Shown piece after piece: positions 7,033 to 14,040 of a DNA stretch of 27,956 bases. The translations under genes were made by a program, and so were the position numbers. Numbering within the stretch: position 1 is the stretch's first letter; every line of letters starts with the position of its first letter. The notes beneath the pieces were generated by a model. That model ran no database searches. It had not been told where the DNA came from and saw nothing but the letters and a program-made list of their open reading frames with translations. This DNA comes from Chloroflexota bacterium (lineage in GTDB: Bacteria; Chloroflexota; Anaerolineae; Anaerolineales; Anaerolineaceae). The stretch covers positions 1 through 27,956 of the forward strand of contig JAKOSR010000071.1 in NCBI GenBank assembly GCA_029777225.1, written 5' to 3'.

Positions 7033-7593
7033 CTATTTTTCTTTTTTCAGGAAGCCGAAAATGACCAGCAGAACCAATCCGACCAGGCTAAGCGCGGCCA
7101 TCCCCAAGCCCACTTTCTGACTGTTGCCAAACACGCGCTGGGTCAAAGGCAGCGGTGGGGTGGCGGTAGCCGTCGGGAAGGGACTGAAGGACGGCATCGG
7201 CGTGAAGGTCGGGCGGTTGACGGTTGCCATGGGGGTGATGCGCGTTGGGGTTGGGGTGTGGTTGTTGGTGGGCGTCGGGGTGAAAGGCCGGCGGATAACC
7301 AGGGTGGTGCCAACATAGACTTCCTCGGCCTGGGCGCTGTTACCGCTATTGACCTGGATTTCTGAACAGGTGAGGCCATAGGCCATGGCGATGGTCCAGC
7401 AACTTTCGCCCTCTTTCACAATATGGATGATGGACCCATCTGCGTTGGGCGTGGAGGTGATGACACCATAGTTGGGGTTGGATTCCTGCGAGAGCCCAAC
7501 GGCATTGGGCGCGGCGGCTACCGGCCGCAAGATGCTAGCAAAAGCGACGCATACGAAAATGGAAAGCGTCAGCAGCCTGAGGGTCTTTTTCAT
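7033..7593 (-). CDS. LysM-domain surface protein with C-terminal membrane anchor
   Basis: This 186-residue exported protein has an N-terminal signal peptide (KKTLRLLTLSIFVCVAFA, probable cleavage near AAA at 26-28). One LysM domain follows at about residues 55-101 (IHIVKEGESCWTIAMAYGL...YVGTTLVI), with Cys64 and Cys76 possibly paired. Then comes a Thr/Pro-rich linker (about 103-150) and a C-terminal transmembrane helix (about 163-180) ending in FLKKEK. LysM domains bind peptidoglycan or related glycans, so the protein probably links membrane and wall. The layout resembles a simple wall-tethering protein with no enzyme domain. It is a single-gene unit with its own leaderless-type promoter. Confidence 0.85.
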   Translation of the reverse strand: MKKTLRLLTLSIFVCVAFASILRPVAAAPNAVGLSQESNPNYGVITSTPNADGSIIHIVKEGESCWTIAMAYGLTCSEIQVNSGNSAQAEEVYVGTTLVIRRPFTPTPTNNHTPTPTRITPMATVNRPTFTPMPSFSPFPTATATPPLPLTQRVFGNSQKVGLGMAALSLVGLVLLVIFGFLKKEK

Positions 7594-7600
7594 GGGTCAT

Positions 7601-7628
7601 ATTATATCTGTATTATTCCTGGCGGCAA
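7601..7628 (-). promoter_or_regulatory. Promoter of the LysM gene, predicted leaderless
   Basis: On the minus strand TTGCCG (7623-7628), a 16-bp spacer and TATAAT (7601-7606) form a good promoter. The -10 ends 7 nt before the ATG at 7593 and no Shine-Dalgarno sequence fits in the gap. Confidence 0.65.
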
Positions 7629-7687
7629 TTTGCGAGACTGAAAGGGTGGTTTTGCCGCTGACACTGGCAGGCATGCCTCAGGATTGG

Positions 7688-7693
7688 TAGAAT
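7688..7693 (+). promoter_or_regulatory. Extended -10 of serS
   Basis: TGGTAGAAT is an extended -10 (TGn plus TAGAAT) that would give a leader of about 45 nt. The 13-mer TTGGTAGAATAAA at 7684-7696 is repeated exactly in front of gltX on the other strand. A second candidate -10, TAAAAT at 7726-7731, is nearer the gene. Confidence 0.45.
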
Positions 7694-7745
7694 AAAGGGA
7701 CGGCTGGTTTTCCGGCCTGGCAGAATAAAATATGGTGAGGTACAT

Positions 7746-9017
7746 ATGCTCGACATCAAGCTGATACGGGAACAACCCGAAATAATTCGCAAAGCCCTGG
7801 CAAAGCGCCAAATGGACTCGGACGTGGTCGATTCGGTTCTTGAATTGGATGAGAAACGACGGGCATTAATCCTCGACGTGGAATCCAGGAAGTCGGAACG
7901 CAACGCGGTCAGCAAGGAAATTGGCCGGATGAAAACCGCAGAAGACCGCGAAAGCAAGATTACTGCCATGCGTGAGCTTGGTGATGAAATTGCCGTGCTG
8001 GACGAGCAGCTCAAACAGGTGGAAACCGACTTACGCATGACTGTCGCGGGGATTCCCAACATCCCGGACTCCGATGTGCCTTTTGGCAAGGACGACAAAG
8101 AGAACGTGGTAGTGCGGGTCATCGGCGAGCAAAAACAGTTCGATTTTGAACCCAAACCGCATTGGGAACTAGGGCCAGAACTGGGCATCCTCAATTTTGA
8201 AGCCGGCGTCAAGCTTTCGGGAACGCGTTTTTACGTGCTGGAGGGCGCTGGCGCCCGGCTGCAGCGCGCGCTTATCTTCTGGATGGTGGATTTACACATC
8301 CGGCAAGGGTACCGCGAAATATACCCGCCCTGGATGGTTCACCAGGAGGTGATGTTTGCTTCCGGCCAACTGCCAAAATTTGCCGATAACCTGTACCATG
8401 ACGCGGTTGAGGACTACTGGATGGTGCCCACCGCGGAAGTGCCACTCACCGGCATGCTGATGGGCGAGGTGGTAAACGAGCAGCAATTACCGATAAATTA
8501 CACGGCTTACACAGCCTGCTTCCGGCGGGAGAAAATGTCGGCGGGCAAGGATGTGCGCGGCATCAAGCGTGGTCACCAGTTTGACAAGGTGGAAATGTAC
8601 AAGTATTGCGCGCCCGAAAACGCCAGCCAGGAGCTGGACAACATGGTCGCGGACGCGGAGGCAACCTGCCGGGAATTGGGGCTCACCTACCGCATCCTGC
8701 TGCAATGCACCGGAGACCTGAGCTTCGGCTCGCACAAGACGTACGACATTGAGGTCTGGGCGCCGGGCTGCAAGGAATGGCTGGAAGTCTCATCCATTTC
8801 CAATATTGGGCAATTCCAGGCCAGGCGCGCGAATATCAAGTACCGTCCCGCGGATGGTGGCCAGGCTCGCTTTGTCAACACGCTCAATGGTTCCGGCCTT
8901 GGGCTGCCGCGCACGCTCATTGCGGTGATGGAGAACTACCAACAGGCTGACGGCAGCATTGTCGTCCCTGAGGTGCTGAAACCCTTTATGGGTGGTCTGG
9001 AAGTCATCCAGAAATGA
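7746..9017 (+). CDS. serS: Serine--tRNA ligase
   Basis: This 423-residue class II synthetase charges tRNA-Ser (and tRNA-Sec where present) with serine. The N-terminal coiled-coil arm that binds the tRNA long variable arm covers about residues 1-105 (MLDIKLIREQPEIIRKAL...). The catalytic core has TAEVPLTG, which contacts serine, the motif 2 region TACFRREKMSAGKD, and motif 3 NGSGLGLPRTLIAVMENYQ. The length is normal. The ATG at 7746 follows GGTGAGG at 7734-7740 with 5 nt spacing. The next gene overlaps it by 4 bp. No T-box elements were seen upstream. Confidence 0.97.
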   Translation: MLDIKLIREQPEIIRKALAKRQMDSDVVDSVLELDEKRRALILDVESRKSERNAVSKEIGRMKTAEDRESKITAMRELGDEIAVLDEQLKQVETDLRMTVAGIPNIPDSDVPFGKDDKENVVVRVIGEQKQFDFEPKPHWELGPELGILNFEAGVKLSGTRFYVLEGAGARLQRALIFWMVDLHIRQGYREIYPPWMVHQEVMFASGQLPKFADNLYHDAVEDYWMVPTAEVPLTGMLMGEVVNEQQLPINYTAYTACFRREKMSAGKDVRGIKRGHQFDKVEMYKYCAPENASQELDNMVADAEATCRELGLTYRILLQCTGDLSFGSHKTYDIEVWAPGCKEWLEVSSISNIGQFQARRANIKYRPADGGQARFVNTLNGSGLGLPRTLIAVMENYQQADGSIVVPEVLKPFMGGLEVIQK

Positions 9018-9541
9018 ACCTACCCGCCTGGGTCGGGATTGTTGTGCTGGTCATCTCAATCCTGATTAACCTGGTTGGCTTCTTTGGGTTATTCCTGGTT
9101 TTCTTTCCAGGGCTCACCGTGGCGTGGATTGGCCAACTGGTTTGGATGCTTTTCACGAGGTTCAATCAATCCGCTGAACCGTGGCAGCGCGGGCTGACCA
9201 TCGGGATTTTTGTGGTGAACACGCTCATCATGCTGATCGGCTCGTGGCTGGATAACGTCTTCATGGCCGGCCGGGCACGCGAAAAGGGGGCACCCTGGTG
9301 GGAGATTGGTGTTTCCATTTTGGCAATGATCATTGGCGGGATATTGTTCACTCCAATTGGTGGCCTGGCGCTTGCCCTGGGGGTTTTGTTCTTACTGGAA
9401 TTAAAGCGCAACGCGAACGACAAGCAAAAAGCCTGGGAGTCCACCAAGGCCATGGCGCTGGGAGCAGGCTCCGCAGCGATTGTGCGCCTGCTGCTCTGCG
9501 CTCTCATGATTGGATTGTGGGTTATCACCCTGTTTTGGTAA
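9014..9541 (+). CDS. DUF456 family membrane protein
   Basis: This 175-residue protein overlaps serS by ATGA and is probably co-transcribed. It has about four to five hydrophobic helices: residues 6-30, 34-47, 62-81, 96-130 (probably two) and 155-174. The Gly-rich stretch GGILFTPIGGLALALGVLFLLEL and the basic segment before the last helix match the DUF456 layout. The function of the family is not known. It may be a small glycine-zipper-type membrane protein. It is convergent with rlmB. Confidence 0.75.
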   Translation: MNLPAWVGIVVLVISILINLVGFFGLFLVFFPGLTVAWIGQLVWMLFTRFNQSAEPWQRGLTIGIFVVNTLIMLIGSWLDNVFMAGRAREKGAPWWEIGVSILAMIIGGILFTPIGGLALALGVLFLLELKRNANDKQKAWESTKAMALGAGSAAIVRLLLCALMIGLWVITLFW

Positions 9542-9575
9542 TCAGCCTTTTGTATTAAAGGGGAAGAACGGTACG

Positions 9576-10334
9576 TTAACGCCCTGGCTTGGGCGATTGC
9601 GCGCTGAGCCTGGCCTGGCGGGCAAGATAGATGGCAATCGATCCGGCCACCGCGGCGTTTAGTGAGTCAATTTGGCCAACCATCGGCAGGCGCACCAATT
9701 CATCGCATTTTTTGCGAACAAGCTCCCGCAAGCCTGTCCCCTCGTTGCCAACCACCAGCGCGAGGGCACCCTCCCAGCGAAGTTGCGCGGGAACCCTTGA
9801 GCGGGCATCTTCATCCAAGCCATACACCCACACGTCCAGTTCTTTGAAGCGTTCTATCGCCTGGGCGAGGTTGTATTGAGCCACGCGCAGGTATTCCACC
9901 GCGCCGGAGGAGGCATGCACCACCGTGGGGGTGATTTGGGCGGCCTGGTTGGAGGGGATGACCACGCCATGCACACCCATGATTTCAGCAGTGCGCAACA
10001 GGGTGCCCAGGTTTTGAGGATCCTGGATGATATCCAGCAACAGGAAAAAGGGCGGTTCAGATTTTGTCTTGCTAAAGGCAATCAAATCCTCCAGGGCGGC
10101 GTAAGGATACTCACTGGCCTCAAGGGCCACGCCCTGGTGATGGGTGGAGAGGCTATCCAGTTGTTCCCGGGAGACTTCAGCCACGGGCAGGCCACGTTTT
10201 TGGGCAAAGGTCAAAATCTCGGGCAGCCGGGCATCCAGGCGGGAACCGCGAGCCAGCATGAGCCGGAAGAAATGCCGGCGATCAGCCTTGAGTGACTCGT
10301 ACACCGGGTTGCGACCGGTAATCCATTCCCGCAA
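9576..10334 (-). CDS. rlmB: 23S rRNA (guanosine-2'-O)-methyltransferase RlmB
   Basis: This 252-residue SPOUT enzyme probably methylates the conserved G2251 of 23S rRNA. It starts with the RlmB-typical GRNPVYESL. Motif 1 is DIIQDPQNLGTLLRTAEIMG (101-120), motif 2 LVVGNEGTGL (193-202) and motif 3 LPMVGQIDSLNAAVAGSI (216-233). The start is a TTG, 2 nt after the cysS stop; GGGGGT at the end of cysS can serve as ribosome-binding site, so the two are coupled. In Bacillus, cysS and rlmB are separated by the mini-RNase III gene mrnC; here that gene is absent from the gap. Confidence 0.92.
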   Translation of the reverse strand: MREWITGRNPVYESLKADRRHFFRLMLARGSRLDARLPEILTFAQKRGLPVAEVSREQLDSLSTHHQGVALEASEYPYAALEDLIAFSKTKSEPPFFLLLDIIQDPQNLGTLLRTAEIMGVHGVVIPSNQAAQITPTVVHASSGAVEYLRVAQYNLAQAIERFKELDVWVYGLDEDARSRVPAQLRWEGALALVVGNEGTGLRELVRKKCDELVRLPMVGQIDSLNAAVAGSIAIYLARQARLSAQSPKPGR

Positions 10335-10336
10335 GC

Positions 10337-11737
10337 TTACCCCCAGCTCCAGGTGGTGCCGTCCTTACCATCCTCAAGCACCACACCCAGCAATTTCAGT
10401 TCATCCCGAAGCTCGTCGGAGAGAGCCCAATTCCGCTCGGCGCGTAATTTAGCGCGTAACCCGACCAGCAAATCAATGAAGGGGTCCGCGTTGGAGGTCC
10501 CCCGCGCTTCACTTTGGAGCTCGAGGCCAAGCACGCTGGCCAGTTCGTTGAACACGTCCTGGGTGGGCTGCAGCTGGGCTTGTGTGGCCCCATCATCCCG
10601 CGCCTGATTAATGACCCGGACAAGTTCGAACAAAACCGCAACAGCAGCCGAGGTATTGAAATCATCATCCATGCTTTCGACGAAGAGCGCGCGGGCTTTT
10701 TGGGTGTTTTCTTCCACAGCGAGGGCTTGGGTCGGCTGGAGACCTGCCGCCCCGGGATTGGCGCTTTTTTTGGCTGTCAGCAGCCTTCTGTAGCCCTGTT
10801 CAGTTTGTTCCACGATTTCCTCATTATAGGTCAGCGGCGTGCGATAGGACCCATTGAGCACCAACAGGCGCATGACATCACCCGGGTGAGCGGCAAGGAA
10901 ATCGTCGATGCTAATCATGTTACCCAACGATTTTGACATCTTTTCGGATTTGAGGCTGAGCATGCCGTTGTGCATCCAATAGCGCGCGAATTGCATATGG
11001 GTGAGCGTTTCTGTTTGAGCAATTTCGTTTTCATGGTGCGGAAAAATGAGGTCGTTCCCCCCGCCATGGATGTCGATTTGCTCGCCAAGATGACGCATGT
11101 TCATCGCTGAGCACTCAATGTGCCAGCCGGGACGTCCCTTTCCCCAGGGGCTGTCCCAGGCGGGTTCACCGGGCTTGGCGGATTTCCAAAGCGCGAAGTC
11201 CATCGGATGTTCCTTGCGGTCATCCACTTCTATCCGCGCCCCGGCGTTCATTGTTTCCAGCCGGCGGCCCGAGAGCTTGCCGTAGTCTTCGTCTTTCGAG
11301 ACGCGATAATAGACGTCACCGGCGGTCTCATACGCGGCACCCTGGTCTATCAGGCGTTGAATCATCGCGATAATCTGGTCCATCTCCTCAGTCGCGCGCG
11401 GATTGAGCGTCGCAGGCTTGATATTCAGGCTGGCGAGGTTGCGCTTGTAGTCATCGATATAGCCCTGTGCGAGCTGATAGGGGTTAGCTCCAATCTTGTT
11501 GGCTTTGTCGATAATCTTGTCGTCCACGTCGGTGAAGTTCATGACGTAACGAACCTCGTACCCACGGTACTCCAAGTAGCGCCTGACAACATCAAAGACG
11601 AGCGCCGACATCGCGTGACCAATGTGGGCCTTGTCATACACGGTCGGTCCGCAAACGTACATGCGCACCTTGCCCGGTTCAAGCGTCACAAAATCTTCCT
11701 TCGTGCGCGTCAACGTGTTGTATATTTTTAGACCCAT
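10337..11737 (-). CDS. cysS: Cysteine--tRNA ligase
   Basis: This 466-residue class I synthetase has HIGH at 38-41 and KMSKS at 266-270. The catalytic zinc ligands of the family are visible as C29, C209, H234 (or H235) and E238. The C-terminal DALR and anticodon-binding region is complete (SMDDDFNTSAAVAVLFELV near 355-375). The length matches the family. It starts at the ATG at 11737 with GCAGGT upstream, 21 nt after the PIN-TRAM gene. The order PIN-TRAM, cysS, rlmB is a conserved block in several Gram-positive lineages, where it also contains isoprenoid genes. Confidence 0.97.
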   Translation of the reverse strand: MGLKIYNTLTRTKEDFVTLEPGKVRMYVCGPTVYDKAHIGHAMSALVFDVVRRYLEYRGYEVRYVMNFTDVDDKIIDKANKIGANPYQLAQGYIDDYKRNLASLNIKPATLNPRATEEMDQIIAMIQRLIDQGAAYETAGDVYYRVSKDEDYGKLSGRRLETMNAGARIEVDDRKEHPMDFALWKSAKPGEPAWDSPWGKGRPGWHIECSAMNMRHLGEQIDIHGGGNDLIFPHHENEIAQTETLTHMQFARYWMHNGMLSLKSEKMSKSLGNMISIDDFLAAHPGDVMRLLVLNGSYRTPLTYNEEIVEQTEQGYRRLLTAKKSANPGAAGLQPTQALAVEENTQKARALFVESMDDDFNTSAAVAVLFELVRVINQARDDGATQAQLQPTQDVFNELASVLGLELQSEARGTSNADPFIDLLVGLRAKLRAERNWALSDELRDELKLLGVVLEDGKDGTTWSWG

Positions 11738-11758
11738 GTGGACCTGCTTTCCAGCCTG

Positions 11759-12829
11759 CTATTCCGGCTTGGCAAAAATCATACGGCCAGCGGATGTTTG
11801 GAGAATTTTTGTCACTGTGACCGGAATCTCTTTTTCGAGGTAGCGCTGACCGTTTTCGATGACGACCATGGTACCGTCGTCCAAATAGCCTACGCCCTGG
11901 TTGTATTCCTTGCCTTCCTGGATGACACGGATGGAGAAAGTTTCACCAGGGAGGAGGATGACCTTGACCGCGTTTGCCAGGTCGTTGATATTGAGGATTT
12001 TGACACCCTGGAGCTCCGCGATGCGGTTGAGATTGTAATCATTGGTCAGGATTGGACAATTCATCTGGCGGGCAAGGATAACCAGCCGATCATCCACTTC
12101 CCGCACGCCATCCACGTCCATATCAGAGATGCTTACCGGTATGTCCGCGTTTTGTTGGAGCTCTGAAAGCACATCCATGCCACGCCTACCGCGCTGACGC
12201 CGGAGGCTATCTGCGGAGTCCGAAACATATTGCAGTTCATTCAAAACAAAGCGAGGGACGATGAGCGTTCCCCCCAAAAAGCCGGTTTTGGCAATATCCG
12301 CGATTCTTCCGTCGATGATGGCGCTTGTGTCCACCAAAATGCGGCGTTCAGAATCCGACGGGGCATTCTTGCCACGCGCAGGCGTCCTGTTGGAAACACT
12401 TTTGAAGAGATTGGTGAAATCCTGGTTCCTGGTTGTGAATAGGAAAACGCCGAGGTAACCGAACAGGAAAAGACCCAATACGGGTAAAAGGCTACCCATC
12501 GGAGAGGGAAGCAAGGAAAGCGGGAAAGCGATGATGGCAGCAATGATCAAGCCAACAATGAGGCCCACCAAACCGCTAATCAGCACCTGCGGCGCGGAAT
12601 GGCGAAACGCTTTTTTTAGCGCCTGAAGCGGCTTGATGGTAATCCAGGGCGTGATTAAAAAACCCAATGCCGCGAGAATCACAATAACAATAGCCATTGT
12701 GACCCCGTTGGAAAGCGGGTAAGTGGACCAAAAGGTTAACAAGAAATTGTGGATGGGTATGCCGGAAAAAATTCCAATAATGCCAAAGACAACCAAACCA
12801 ATAATGCGGGATAATAACACTGCATCCAT
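11759..12829 (-). CDS. Membrane PIN-TRAM domain protein (YacL type)
   Basis: This 356-residue protein has four transmembrane helices in residues 5-133. A PIN ribonuclease-like domain follows at about 162-285 with acidic residues D167 (LVDTSAIIDGR), E198, D246/D247 and D264 (LTNDYN), and a TRAM RNA-binding domain at about 293-353. This matches the YacL family, thought to be a membrane-tethered RNase; its substrates are unknown. I start at the ATG at 12829, preceded by GGAGAG and its own promoter; the frame stays open to 13192 but that extension crosses a terminator and the zinc-finger gene. It is the first gene of the unit with cysS and rlmB. Confidence 0.93.
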   Translation of the reverse strand: MDAVLLSRIIGLVVFGIIGIFSGIPIHNFLLTFWSTYPLSNGVTMAIVIVILAALGFLITPWITIKPLQALKKAFRHSAPQVLISGLVGLIVGLIIAAIIAFPLSLLPSPMGSLLPVLGLFLFGYLGVFLFTTRNQDFTNLFKSVSNRTPARGKNAPSDSERRILVDTSAIIDGRIADIAKTGFLGGTLIVPRFVLNELQYVSDSADSLRRQRGRRGMDVLSELQQNADIPVSISDMDVDGVREVDDRLVILARQMNCPILTNDYNLNRIAELQGVKILNINDLANAVKVILLPGETFSIRVIQEGKEYNQGVGYLDDGTMVVIENGQRYLEKEIPVTVTKILQTSAGRMIFAKPE

Positions 12830-12889
12830 AAACAAACTCTCCGTTTTTAATGTACAGAATAAATGAAAATAATTTCTAAGTGTTAATAT

Positions 12890-12918
12890 ATGATAGCACT
12901 TCAACAAATTGAAGTCAA
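12890..12918 (-). promoter_or_regulatory. Promoter of the PIN-TRAM/cysS/rlmB unit with overlapping inverted repeat
   Basis: On the minus strand TTGACT (12913-12918), a 17-bp spacer and TATCAT (12890-12895, with TGC before it) form a good promoter. The predicted start is near 12883, giving a leader of about 54 nt before the ATG. Confidence 0.7.
12898..12915. repeat. Inverted repeat inside the promoter spacer, candidate operator
   Basis: ACTTCAA and TTGAAGT are perfect 7-bp arms around a 4-nt CAAA centre. They fill most of the spacer and overlap half of the -35. A protein bound here would block RNA polymerase. The arms could also form an RNA hairpin, but they lie upstream of the predicted start. 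Confidence 0.45.
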
Positions 12919-12920
12919 CG

Positions 12921-12956
12921 AAAAAGGCAATATCAGACAAAAATCTGACACTTGCC
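12921..12956 (-). terminator. Terminator of the zinc-finger gene
   Basis: On the minus strand GGCAA/TTGCC (12952-12956 with 12926-12930) forms an outer stem, and TCAGA/TCTGA (12944-12948 with 12933-12937) an inner stem. TTTTTCG follows at once. It lies 21 nt after the zinc-finger stop. Confidence 0.65.
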
Positions 12957-12977
12957 CATAAATTGAGTTTTGAATTT

Positions 12978-13286
12978 TTAGAGGGGGTTGGTTTTGGCAG
13001 GATTTTGGGAAACCTTGTTTTCCTGCTGGGTGTTGACAAGCTTGGGCTTGCGTTGTTTTGACTGCCGGGAGGGCGTGCCCAATGGGACGAGCAGGGCGCG
13101 CAATTGAGCAATGGCCGCGGGGTCGTACATTGAAATGTGGCACATGTCACAAACCCACGTAGGGAAATTGGGGATTGAAAGCAATTCCCCATTCACGATG
13201 GTCGAAAGCAGAGTGCCTTTCTGTTGAATGCGACCAACGTAACAGCGCGGGCAGGTCTCTGGATTAGCTGGAAGAGATGATTTCAT
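12978..13286 (-). CDS. YgiT-type zinc-finger protein
   Basis: This 102-residue protein has a CPRC...CDMC zinc site (C12, C15, C46, C49) in the arrangement of YgiT-type zinc fingers, which are known from the N-terminus of MqsA antitoxins. After the finger comes a helix (DPAAIAQLRALLVP, about 55-68) and a basic, low-complexity tail (SRQSKQRKPKL). There is no helix-turn-helix domain and no toxin-like neighbour, so a toxin-antitoxin role is not supported; orphan proteins of this type are common and of unknown function. It has its own promoter and terminator. The ATG at 13286 is only 8 nt from the -10. Confidence 0.78.
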   Translation of the reverse strand: MKSSLPANPETCPRCYVGRIQQKGTLLSTIVNGELLSIPNFPTWVCDMCHISMYDPAAIAQLRALLVPLGTPSRQSKQRKPKLVNTQQENKVSQNPAKTNPL

Positions 13287-13294
13287 TTATGATT

Positions 13295-13324
13295 ATTATA
13301 CCCGTAATATTGAGGCTTCTACAA
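13295..13324 (-). promoter_or_regulatory. Promoter of the zinc-finger gene, near-leaderless
   Basis: On the minus strand TTGTAG (13319-13324), an 18-bp spacer and TATAAT (13295-13300) are followed by 8 nt (AATCATAA) before the ATG at 13286. No Shine-Dalgarno sequence is present. Confidence 0.55.
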
Positions 13325-13373
13325 CCTGGCAAAGCAGGCTGACAGTGTAAAAGCGGACTCGTTCCGATGGATG

Positions 13374-13982
13374 CTATTGGCTGGAAACAGAGGCGGCCTT
13401 CACCAGGTCAGGGCCGGTCAGGAGGCGGATTTGGTCCAGCGGCCAATAAATCACGACGGCCTTGCCCACCACCCAGCTCTCATCCACAAAGCCCCATTCG
13501 TGGGAATCGGATGAATAATTACGGTTATCACCCAGGACAAATAATTTGCCTTCTGGTACGGTCCAGATGTTGGCGTAGCTCGGCAGCTCGTTCAGGTAAG
13601 GTTCGGTCAGGGGAACGCCATTGACTTTGACCACCCCCTGGCTCACTTCCACCTGGTCGCCGGGTAGGCCAATGACGCGTTTGATGTAATCTTCGCTGGT
13701 GTCACCCTGGAAATGGAAGACAATCACATCACCATGCTTGGGATCCCCGAAGCGGTAGGCCAGCTTGTTGACAACCAGCAAATAACCCTGTTTCAGTGTG
13801 GGTTCCATGCTGATGTTGTAAACGCGGACGCGCGAGGTGACGGTGTTTAGAACCAGGAACAAAAGCACGGCCATAAGAATGGTCTCAAACAGGTCGCGCC
13901 AAAAACCAAGGGAAGATGTGTTTTTGCCTGAGGGTGTCTCAGGATTATTTTCCGGTTCAGTCGAAGAAGTTAAATTATCCAC
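13374..13982 (-). CDS. lepB: Signal peptidase I
   Basis: This 202-residue membrane protease removes signal peptides from exported proteins. A cytoplasmic N-terminal part of about 30 residues is followed by one transmembrane helix (about 31-48). The catalytic Ser58 lies in VYNISMEPTL and Lys101 in YIKRVIGLPGDQVE. The C-terminal GDNRNYSSDSHEWGFV block is the standard family signature. One N-terminal helix and about 200 residues is the Gram-positive type. The start is GTG at 13982 with AGGA 6 nt upstream. It has its own -10 at 14022-14027, right after der. Confidence 0.95.
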   Translation of the reverse strand: MDNLTSSTEPENNPETPSGKNTSSLGFWRDLFETILMAVLLFLVLNTVTSRVRVYNISMEPTLKQGYLLVVNKLAYRFGDPKHGDVIVFHFQGDTSEDYIKRVIGLPGDQVEVSQGVVKVNGVPLTEPYLNELPSYANIWTVPEGKLFVLGDNRNYSSDSHEWGFVDESWVVGKAVVIYWPLDQIRLLTGPDLVKAASVSSQ

Positions 13983-14021
13983 TTGATGTCCTAACTTTTT
14001 TATCCCCGCGGGATAAACCGC

Positions 14022-14030
14022 ATTATATCA
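14022..14030 (-). promoter_or_regulatory. Extended -10 of lepB
   Basis: TGATATAAT on the minus strand is an extended -10 (TATAAT at 14022-14027 with TGA before it). It gives a leader of about 33 nt. A short palindrome, TATCCC/GGGATA (14001-14015), lies in this leader. The -35 is weak and would fall within the der end. Confidence 0.5.
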
Positions 14031-14040
14031 GCTTCCAACC

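Noticed and set aside
7594..7745. T-box riboswitch before serS
   Set aside because: No specifier stem, T-box consensus or terminator-antiterminator pair was seen.
9576..9610. CGCCC/GGGCG hairpin at the end of rlmB as a terminator
   Set aside because: Only 5 bp, inside the coding end and with no T-tract.
12830..13192. N-terminal extension of the PIN-TRAM frame
   Set aside because: It crosses the terminator at 12921-12956 and overlaps the zinc-finger gene; the ATG at 12829 has a GGAGAG site and its own promoter.
14001..14015. TATCCC/GGGATA palindrome upstream of lepB as a terminator of der
   Set aside because: On the minus strand it is followed by A residues rather than T, so it does not fit an intrinsic terminator.
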